From Ruminococcus sp. UBA3800 (GTDB lineage: Bacteria; Bacillota; Clostridia; Oscillospirales; Ruminococcaceae): a stretch of DNA of 19,930 nt. Under the pieces are notes generated by a model, which searched no databases, was not told the DNA's origin, and worked only from the letters and a program-made list of their open reading frames with translations. This document shows positions 14,220 to 19,930 of the stretch, in pieces. How positions within the stretch are numbered: position 1 is the stretch's first letter; every line of letters starts with the position of its first letter. The DNA lies in contig DFEO01000028.1 of assembly GCA_002368715.1 (NCBI GenBank), forward strand, positions 1 through 19,930, read 5' to 3'. A program made the position numbers and the translations under genes.

Positions 14220-16070
14220 ATGGAAAAAAAGACGGATATCACAAAGCTTGATCTGCCGAAGGATCTTAAAAAGCTTACCCTTTCTCAGTGTGAGGAGCTT
14301 TGTGAGGACATAAGAAAAATTCTGATAAGCACCGTTTCAAAAACAGGCGGACACTTAGCCTCAAATCTCGGAACGGTAGAGCTTACGATGGCGATACACC
14401 GTGTGTTCGACTCGCCCGAGGACAAGATAGTGTGGGACGTCGGACATCAGGCTTATACACACAAGATACTTACGGGGCGCCTTGACAGGATGAGCACGCT
14501 CAGACAGGAAAACGGCCTTTCGGGCTTTTGCAGGCCGGATGAGTCCGAGCATGACGCTTTTATAAGCGGCCACAGCTCGATCTCTGTTTCGGCAGCACTC
14601 GGCATTGCCACCGCTATGAAGCTTTCGGGCGACACGCAGCACCACGCTGTTGCCGTTGTGGGGGACGGCGCCTCCACGGGCGGCGAGCTTTATGAGGGGC
14701 TGAACAACGCCGGCAAGAGCGACACCAATATCATCGTTATCCTTAATTATAACGAGATGTCCATTTCAAAAAACGTGGGCGCTATGGCAAAGTATCTTTC
14801 CACGATGAGGACAAAGGATACCTACCGCAAGACAAAGAGCAGGGTGCAGCGTGTGCTCGATGCAACGCCCCTTGTTGGCAGACCGGTAGAGAGTGCGATA
14901 AGAAGCTCGAAAAATGCGCTGAAGAATATGCTTATCCACAGCACGATGTTCGAGGATCTTGGCTTTGAGTTCATAGGGCCGCTCAACGGCCACGACCTTG
15001 CCGACCTTGAAAGAGGGCTGAGTGCCGCAAAGAAGATGCACAAGCCCGTTTTCATCCATGTCAACACAGTAAAGGGCAAGGGCTATGAGCCTGCCGAGGA
15101 GAACCCCGGCGAGTATCACGGAGTCGGCTCCTTTGAGATAGCCACGGGCAATCCCGATGTGGTCACCTCGGACAGCTTTTCGTCCGTTATGGGAAGACAC
15201 CTGTGTAAGCTTGCACAGAAAAACAAAAAGATCTGCGCCGTTACGGCAGCTATGAAATACGGCACCGGACTTCAGTATTTTTATAAGAGCTATCCCAAGC
15301 GCTTTTTCGATGTGGGCATAGCCGAGGAGCACGCAGTGACCTTCTGCGGTGGACTGGCGGCAATGGGCTATGTGCCTGTGTTTGCGGTCTATTCCACCTT
15401 TTTGCAGCGCTCCTACGACCAGCTTATACACGACCTTTCGATAATGAACAGCCACGCTGTCATCTGTGTAGACAGAGCAGGCATCGTGGGCGACGACGGA
15501 GAGACCCACCAGGGGCTTTTCGATGTGAACTTCCTGTCCACAATACCCGGTGTCACGGTGTTCTCGCCGTCGATATACTCGGAGCTTGAAGCCTGTCTTG
15601 AAAAGGCGGTGGGCGATGTCAGGGGCCTGGCGGTCGTGAGGTATCCGAGAGGTGCCGACCGTTCACCGAGAAATAAGCCGGAGACCGAGCTTTCCTATGA
15701 GGATAACGGCTCGTCCGTCCTTGCCGTGACCTACGGCAGGCTTGCGGAGAACCTGTATAAGGCAGAGCAGCTCCTGAAAGCGCAGGATGTCAAGGTGGAC
15801 ACCCTCGCTCTTGTGAGGATACTTCCGATAACGGATGAGCCTCTGGAAATCATGAAAAAATACGACAAGGTCATTTTCTTTGAGGAGGCCTACTGCTCGG
15901 GCTGCCTGGGCGAGAAATATCAGGCAAGGCTCGGCAATGTCGAGGTCCACGCTATCGACGGCTTTGTCCACCACGGAAAGCCTGCGGCGCTGCTCGATGA
16001 GTGCGGGCTGTCGGCGGAGAAAATGGCACAGACGATACTTCGGAGCATAAAAGATGGCACAGAGGCTTGA
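14220..16070 (+). CDS. dxs: 1-deoxy-D-xylulose-5-phosphate synthase
   Basis: This thiamine diphosphate enzyme of about 616 residues joins pyruvate and glyceraldehyde 3-phosphate, the first step of the MEP isoprenoid pathway. Visible are GGHLASNLGTVELT (His about 45), DVGHQAYTHKILTGR, the cofactor motif beginning GDGASTGG and ending LNYN, the catalytic-glutamate region EEHAVTFCGGLA (about 370) and the transketolase C-terminal domain. ATG 14220 is preferred. A TTG at 14202 would add six residues, and the GGAG at 14204-14207 is 12 bases from the ATG, so the start is a little uncertain. It lies 25 bases after ispA and overlaps tlyA by 17 bases. Confidence 0.95.
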   Translation: MEKKTDITKLDLPKDLKKLTLSQCEELCEDIRKILISTVSKTGGHLASNLGTVELTMAIHRVFDSPEDKIVWDVGHQAYTHKILTGRLDRMSTLRQENGLSGFCRPDESEHDAFISGHSSISVSAALGIATAMKLSGDTQHHAVAVVGDGASTGGELYEGLNNAGKSDTNIIVILNYNEMSISKNVGAMAKYLSTMRTKDTYRKTKSRVQRVLDATPLVGRPVESAIRSSKNALKNMLIHSTMFEDLGFEFIGPLNGHDLADLERGLSAAKKMHKPVFIHVNTVKGKGYEPAEENPGEYHGVGSFEIATGNPDVVTSDSFSSVMGRHLCKLAQKNKKICAVTAAMKYGTGLQYFYKSYPKRFFDVGIAEEHAVTFCGGLAAMGYVPVFAVYSTFLQRSYDQLIHDLSIMNSHAVICVDRAGIVGDDGETHQGLFDVNFLSTIPGVTVFSPSIYSELEACLEKAVGDVRGLAVVRYPRGADRSPRNKPETELSYEDNGSSVLAVTYGRLAENLYKAEQLLKAQDVKVDTLALVRILPITDEPLEIMKKYDKVIFFEEAYCSGCLGEKYQARLGNVEVHAIDGFVHHGKPAALLDECGLSAEKMAQTILRSIKDGTEA

Positions 16071-16869
16071 CGCATATCTTGTGGCTCAGGGGCTTATAAA
16101 AAGCCGTGAGCGTGCAAAGCAGATAATAAAAAACGGCGGTGTCAGGGTGAACGGCCGTGTGGCTGCAAAGGCGGCGCTTGCCGTTTCAGAGCAGGACGAG
16201 ATAACCTGTGAGGACGACCCGCTCGGCTTTGTGGGCAGAGGGGGGCTCAAGCTCGAGCACGCCTTTGAGGTGTTCGCTCCCGATGTGACAGGCTGTGCGG
16301 CCTGCGATATCGGGGCATCCACAGGGGGCTTTACACAGTGCCTGCTGCAGCACGGCGCCAAAAAGGTTTATGCTGTCGATGTCGGCCACGGACAGCTGGA
16401 CAAGACCCTTGCCGAAGACGACAGGGTGGTCAATATGGAGGGCATAAACGCCAGGGAGCTGACACCTGAGATGTTTGACGAGGTGCCGTCTTTTATCTGC
16501 GGCGACCTTTCCTTCATATCTCTTCGGCTGGTGATAGATGCGATGATCGGTATCCTTGCCGAAGGCGGCGAGCTCGTTTTGCTGATAAAGCCTCAGTTCG
16601 AGGCAGGCAGGGCAGCCCTTGGCAAGAAGGGGATAGTAAAGGACAGAAAAGAACATATCCGTGTGATAGATGAGCTGACAGCGCTCTTTGCCGCAAAGGG
16701 GCTGAGCGTGCTTGGGCTCACGGGATCCTGCGTCAGGGGCTCGGACGGGAATATAGAATACCTCGTTTATCTTAAAAAAGACGGGGCAAAAACAGGCGCT
16801 GCCGTTTCGGCGGCACAGACAGTCAACGAAACTTTTGAAAGCTTCAGGGCAAAACACGAAGGGAGCTGA
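16054..16869 (+). CDS. tlyA: TlyA-family rRNA (cytidine-2'-O)-methyltransferase
   Basis: This 271-residue protein has an N-terminal S4 RNA-binding domain (RLDAYLVAQGLIKSRERAKQ, then VRVNG) and an FtsJ-like methyltransferase domain. The S-adenosylmethionine site is CDIGASTGGFT, followed by VYAVDVGHGQLD. The catalytic tetrad Lys66, Asp151, Lys179, Glu235 lines up with the known TlyA K-D-K-E set at a constant offset of three. TlyA methylates 2'-OH groups of rRNA cytidines, which can affect capreomycin sensitivity; some members are also called hemolysins. GGAG sits eight bases before the ATG, inside dxs. Position between dxs and nadK is conserved in Firmicutes. Confidence 0.94.
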   Translation: MAQRLDAYLVAQGLIKSRERAKQIIKNGGVRVNGRVAAKAALAVSEQDEITCEDDPLGFVGRGGLKLEHAFEVFAPDVTGCAACDIGASTGGFTQCLLQHGAKKVYAVDVGHGQLDKTLAEDDRVVNMEGINARELTPEMFDEVPSFICGDLSFISLRLVIDAMIGILAEGGELVLLIKPQFEAGRAALGKKGIVKDRKEHIRVIDELTALFAAKGLSVLGLTGSCVRGSDGNIEYLVYLKKDGAKTGAAVSAAQTVNETFESFRAKHEGS

Positions 16870-16874
16870 CTATT

Positions 16875-17756
16875 GTGAGAATATATATGCATCCGAACCT
16901 TGACAAGGTCAACTGCTATGAGTCTACCTGCGAGGCAGCTGCTATCCTGCTCGGGGGCGGAGCACAGGTTTGCATAAACGAAAGCTACCGCTCGGTCTTC
17001 TCGACACAAAGCGGTATATGCTTTGCCAATGAGGACGAGGGCATAGCCTCCTGCGATATCATAATTGCGGTGGGCGGCGACGGCACTATCCTCAAATGCT
17101 CCAAGCGTGCAGCAAGACACGGCAAGCCCGTTCTGGGCATAAACTGCGGAAGGCTGGGCTTTATGGCTTCGCTGGAGCACACCCAGCTCGGGAAACTGGA
17201 GAAGCTTTTAAACGGCGATTTTTCAAAGAGCCGCCGTATGATGCTTGAAGCAAAGTTTGAGCTCGACGGCAGGGAAAAATCCTATACCGCCCTGAACGAT
17301 ATAATCATTGCCAAATCAGACGACTGCAAGATAGCCGATTATAAGGTGTCGAAAAAAGGCAGGGTCATATCCTCGCTCCGTGCCGACGGCGTCATCTTCT
17401 CGACGGCAACAGGCGCCACTGCCTATTCGATGTCGGCAGGCGGCCCGATCATCGAGCCCGAGATGGAGTGCATCGAGTTTTCTCATGTGTGCGCCCATTC
17501 GCTGTTTGCAAGAACTATGATCCTTTCTGCCGACAGCAATATAAGCGTCAGCGTCTGCACAAGGGACCAGAGCCATGTGTGGCTCAATATCGACGGTAAC
17601 AATGTTGCCCGCCTGACAGACGGCGATAAGGTGAGGGTGACAAGGTCGAAATATCATATCGACATTATAGATATAGCAGGCGGAAGCTTTTTCAGCTCCG
17701 TCCACAACAAGCTGATGATGCCGCTGAAAGGGACCGAGGAGGAGGAAACACTATGA
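16875..17756 (+). CDS. nadK: NAD kinase
   Basis: This 293-residue cytoplasmic enzyme phosphorylates NAD to NADP. It has the GGDGT motif at residues 67-71, PVLGINCGRLGFMASLE, the ND pair at 141-142 (in ALNDIIIAKS) and the ADGVIFSTATGATAYSMS segment, followed by AGGPIIEPE. In most homologues the last segment reads STPTGSTAYS; here Pro and Ser are both Ala (residues 178 and 181). The GTG start lies nine bases after GGGAG (16861-16865); an ATG at 16887 would trim four residues. It ends overlapping the argR ATG as ATGA. Confidence 0.95.
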   Translation: MRIYMHPNLDKVNCYESTCEAAAILLGGGAQVCINESYRSVFSTQSGICFANEDEGIASCDIIIAVGGDGTILKCSKRAARHGKPVLGINCGRLGFMASLEHTQLGKLEKLLNGDFSKSRRMMLEAKFELDGREKSYTALNDIIIAKSDDCKIADYKVSKKGRVISSLRADGVIFSTATGATAYSMSAGGPIIEPEMECIEFSHVCAHSLFARTMILSADSNISVSVCTRDQSHVWLNIDGNNVARLTDGDKVRVTRSKYHIDIIDIAGGSFFSSVHNKLMMPLKGTEEEETL

Positions 17757-18211
17757 AATCCGACCGCCACGAGCTTATCCTGAAGGTCATCTCAAGACAG
17801 GTGATAAGCACCCAGGAGGAACTAAAAGCCGCCCTCGAAAAAGAGGGCATGAGCGTGACACAGGCGACCCTTTCAAGAGATATGAGAGAGCTTGCCCTGA
17901 CAAAATCCACAGACTCCGAGGGCAGATACCGCTATACGGAGCCTGCCATAAGCCGCACCGTTTCAAGCGACAGCGCTGCTTTATACAGCCTGCTGGCCGA
18001 TGCGGTCGTGTCTGTTGACTTTGCACTGAACACAGTGGTGGTCAAGTGTATGACGGGAATGGCGCAGGCTGTCTGCGCAAAGCTCGACAATATCCGCCTT
18101 GATAAAGTGGTGGGCACGCTTGCGGGCGATGACACGATATTCATCCTTATGCGCACCGAGCACGACGCTAAACAGATAACAGCGGAGTTTCGTGCCATAA
18201 TCACAAACTAA
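17753..18211 (+). CDS. argR: Arginine repressor ArgR/AhrC
   Basis: This 152-residue regulator has an N-terminal winged helix-turn-helix (about residues 5-65, containing STQEELKAALEKEGMSV then TQATLSRDMRELAL) and a C-terminal arginine-binding hexamerisation domain with GTLAGDDTI (121-129). It senses arginine, represses its biosynthesis genes and may activate catabolism. The ATG overlaps the nadK stop, with GGAGG (17741-17745) seven bases upstream. Placement between nadK and recN is conserved in Firmicutes. I saw no clear ARG box in the window. Confidence 0.95.
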   Translation: MKSDRHELILKVISRQVISTQEELKAALEKEGMSVTQATLSRDMRELALTKSTDSEGRYRYTEPAISRTVSSDSAALYSLLADAVVSVDFALNTVVVKCMTGMAQAVCAKLDNIRLDKVVGTLAGDDTIFILMRTEHDAKQITAEFRAIITN

Positions 18212-18231
18212 AACACGGGATATGATAAACA

Positions 18232-19914
18232 ATGCTCAAAGAACTTTATATTGAGAACCTTGCTGTCATCGAGAAAGCATCTATTGATTTCTGCGGCTCG
18301 TTCAATGTCTTTACAGGCGAGACAGGCGCAGGAAAGTCCATACTCATAAACGGGATAAATGCTATCCTCGGTCAGCGCTCGAATAAGGATATAGTCCGCA
18401 GCGGCACACAGAAGGCCGTTGTGTCGGCTTTGTTTACGGATGTTTCCGAAAGCGTAAGAGCCGTTTTGTCAGACCTTGGGATAGAGTGCGAGGACGGACA
18501 GCTTCTTCTCAGCCGTGAGATATCGGTTGACGGGGGCAGCGTGGCAAGGATAAATTCAAGGGCAGTCAATATCGCAGCGCTCAGACAGGTGGGCGAGCTG
18601 CTCGTGAACATCCACGGCCAGCACGACAACCAGATACTTATGTCGCCCGAGCGCCATATAGACATCCTTGACAGCTATGCCGACTCCGAGCCGCTGCTGG
18701 AGCAGTACCGTGAGGTGTTCAGACAGCTCCAGGCAAAGGCAAAGCAGATAAACAGACTAAAGAGCGAGATGGCAGCAAAAAGCGAAAGGATAGATACCCT
18801 TCGTGAGCGCTATGAGGAGCTCAGAGAGCTGGGGCTGAGAGAGGGCGAGGACGACGAGATAGAGGCAGAGCTGAATGTTATGAAAAACGCCGTGACGATA
18901 AGCGAGGCGCTTTACAGTGCTGCGGCGTTTCTTTCGGGCGATGACGACAGGGACGGAGCCGTTGCCATAGCCCAGCGCTCCCGTGACAGGCTTTCAGCGG
19001 TGACCGAGGTGTATGAGCCCGCACAGAAGCTTTTTGAAAGGCTGGAGTCGGCAGCGATAGAGCTTGAAGATATAAGCGACGAGATGTCATCGCTGCTGGA
19101 TAAGCTTGATGTTGACCCTGCGAGATATGATTATCTTAACAGCCGCTGGGAGGAGCTCAGGAGGGCTAAGAAAAAATACGGTCCCGACCTTTCGGATGTG
19201 CTGGAAACTTTCGAGCAGACAGGCTTTGAGCTGGCAAAGCTCGAGAGCGCAGACGAGGACCTTGAAACACTCGAAGCCGAGATGGCACAGCTTCTGAAGA
19301 CCGTTACGATAAAAGCGAACGCTCTTTCCGACCACAGGATGAAGGCTGCAAAGCGCTTTACCGCTCAGGTGGCGCAGGAGCTGGAGTTTCTTAATATGCC
19401 CGATGTGAAGATCTGCGTTGACAACAAAAAGGGCAAGCTCACCGTCAGCGGTCTTGACAATATCGAGTTCCTTATCAGTGCGAACGCAGGCGAGGAGCCG
19501 AAGCCGATCGCAAGGATAGCCTCCGGAGGAGAGCTTTCGAGGATAATGCTGGCGCTGAAGAACGTTATCGCAGAAAAGGACGATATACAGACGCTGATCT
19601 TTGACGAGATAGACACGGGCGTCAGCGGAAGAGCGGCCGAGAAGATAGGCATTAAGCTAAAGCAGATAGCGGCTCTGCGCCAGGTCATCTGCGTTACACA
19701 CCTCTCTCAGATAGCTGTCATGGCGGATGAGCATCTGCTTATCGAGAAGCGTGTGGAGGACGGCAGGACGAAGACAAGTGTGCGTCCGCTAGACCACGAG
19801 GGCAGAAAGAGAGAGCTTGCAAGGATAATGGGCGGAGAGAACATAACCGACCTTATGCTCGAAAATGCCGAGCAGTATCTCACCGAAGCAGCGGGATTAG
19901 TGAAGAGTGAATAG
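18232..19914 (+). CDS. recN: DNA repair protein RecN
   Basis: This 560-residue SMC-like ATPase acts early in double-strand break repair. It has an N-terminal ATPase half with Walker A GETGAGKS (about 29-36) and the stretch INIHGQHDNQ, present here as VNIHGQHDNQ. A central coiled coil spans about residues 150-385. The C-terminal half has the signature IASGGELSRIMLALK, Walker B LIFDEIDTGVSG (about 457) and VTHLSQIA. The length is normal (about 550-575). It begins 20 bases after argR with only a weak ribosome site. The last codons and the TAG stop lie in a 7-bp tandem repeat. Confidence 0.96.
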   Translation: MLKELYIENLAVIEKASIDFCGSFNVFTGETGAGKSILINGINAILGQRSNKDIVRSGTQKAVVSALFTDVSESVRAVLSDLGIECEDGQLLLSREISVDGGSVARINSRAVNIAALRQVGELLVNIHGQHDNQILMSPERHIDILDSYADSEPLLEQYREVFRQLQAKAKQINRLKSEMAAKSERIDTLRERYEELRELGLREGEDDEIEAELNVMKNAVTISEALYSAAAFLSGDDDRDGAVAIAQRSRDRLSAVTEVYEPAQKLFERLESAAIELEDISDEMSSLLDKLDVDPARYDYLNSRWEELRRAKKKYGPDLSDVLETFEQTGFELAKLESADEDLETLEAEMAQLLKTVTIKANALSDHRMKAAKRFTAQVAQELEFLNMPDVKICVDNKKGKLTVSGLDNIEFLISANAGEEPKPIARIASGGELSRIMLALKNVIAEKDDIQTLIFDEIDTGVSGRAAEKIGIKLKQIAALRQVICVTHLSQIAVMADEHLLIEKRVEDGRTKTSVRPLDHEGRKRELARIMGGENITDLMLENAEQYLTEAAGLVKSE

Positions 19915-19926
19915 TGAATAGTTAAG
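19899..19926. repeat. 7-bp tandem repeat across the recN stop codon
   Basis: Four units in a row: AGTGAAG, AGTGAAT, AGTGAAT, AGTTAAG (19899-19926). The two middle ones are identical and the outer ones differ by one base. The recN stop codon TAG (19912-19914) lies within it. The repeat runs close to the window edge and may be the start of a larger dispersed element that cannot be seen here. Confidence 0.7.
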
Positions 19927-19930
19927 GTAT

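Noticed and set aside
14766..15509. 247-codon open frame on the minus strand opposite dxs
   Set aside because: It is antisense to the most conserved part of dxs; its frame stays open because of codon bias in dxs.
18200..18240. A LexA (SOS) box ahead of recN
   Set aside because: No GAAC-N4-GTTC site is present in the short argR-recN gap. SOS control here would need to act at a distant promoter.

Overview
The window comes from an endospore-forming Gram-positive lineage. Three things point to this: a complete eight-gene spoIIIA operon, a Firmicutes-type run from yqhY and nusB through xseAB, ispA, dxs, tlyA, nadK and argR to recN, and strong GGAGG-type ribosome binding sites. The fairly GC-rich coding DNA with heavy use of ATA for Ile suggests a Ruminococcus/Oscillospiraceae-like member of Clostridia. 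That placement is inference, not a database result.

Layout. Positions 1-165 are intergenic, with a strong hairpin and a likely terminator. On the minus strand a three-gene operon runs from 5095 down to 166: MoxR AAA+ ATPase, DUF58 protein, and a membrane transglutaminase-like protein with a Ser-rich linker. It starts from a near-consensus sigma-A promoter in the divergent 193-bp spacer (5096-5288). The same spacer carries, on the plus strand, a close match to a sigma-E (mother-cell) promoter just ahead of spoIIIAA. The spoIIIA operon (AA, AB, AC, AD, AE, AF, AG, AH; 5289-10049) encodes the mother-cell half of the channel that links the two compartments of the developing spore. All eight genes look intact and most overlap or abut.

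At 10050-10163 there is an extended -10 sigma-A promoter, framed by an unusually long inverted repeat whose right arm ends three bases before the next ribosome binding site. From 10164 to 19914 a tightly packed set of housekeeping genes reads on the plus strand: Asp23-family yqhY, nusB, a TsaD/Kae1-like paralogue, xseA, xseB, ispA, dxs, tlyA, nadK, argR and recN. Gaps are from -17 to about +25 bases, so one long transcript is likely. It combines transcription antitermination, exonuclease VII, isoprenoid precursor synthesis, rRNA methylation, NADP formation, arginine control and DNA repair.

Most of the window is conserved core genome. The least explained items are the TsaD-like paralogue between nusB and xseA, the inverted repeat around the yqhY promoter, an 8-bp tandem duplication at the spoIIIAF start, and a 7-bp tandem repeat crossing the recN stop codon. 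I saw no tRNA, rRNA, CRISPR array, insertion sequence, phage gene or toxin-antitoxin pair. No stretch over 300 bases lacks a gene.
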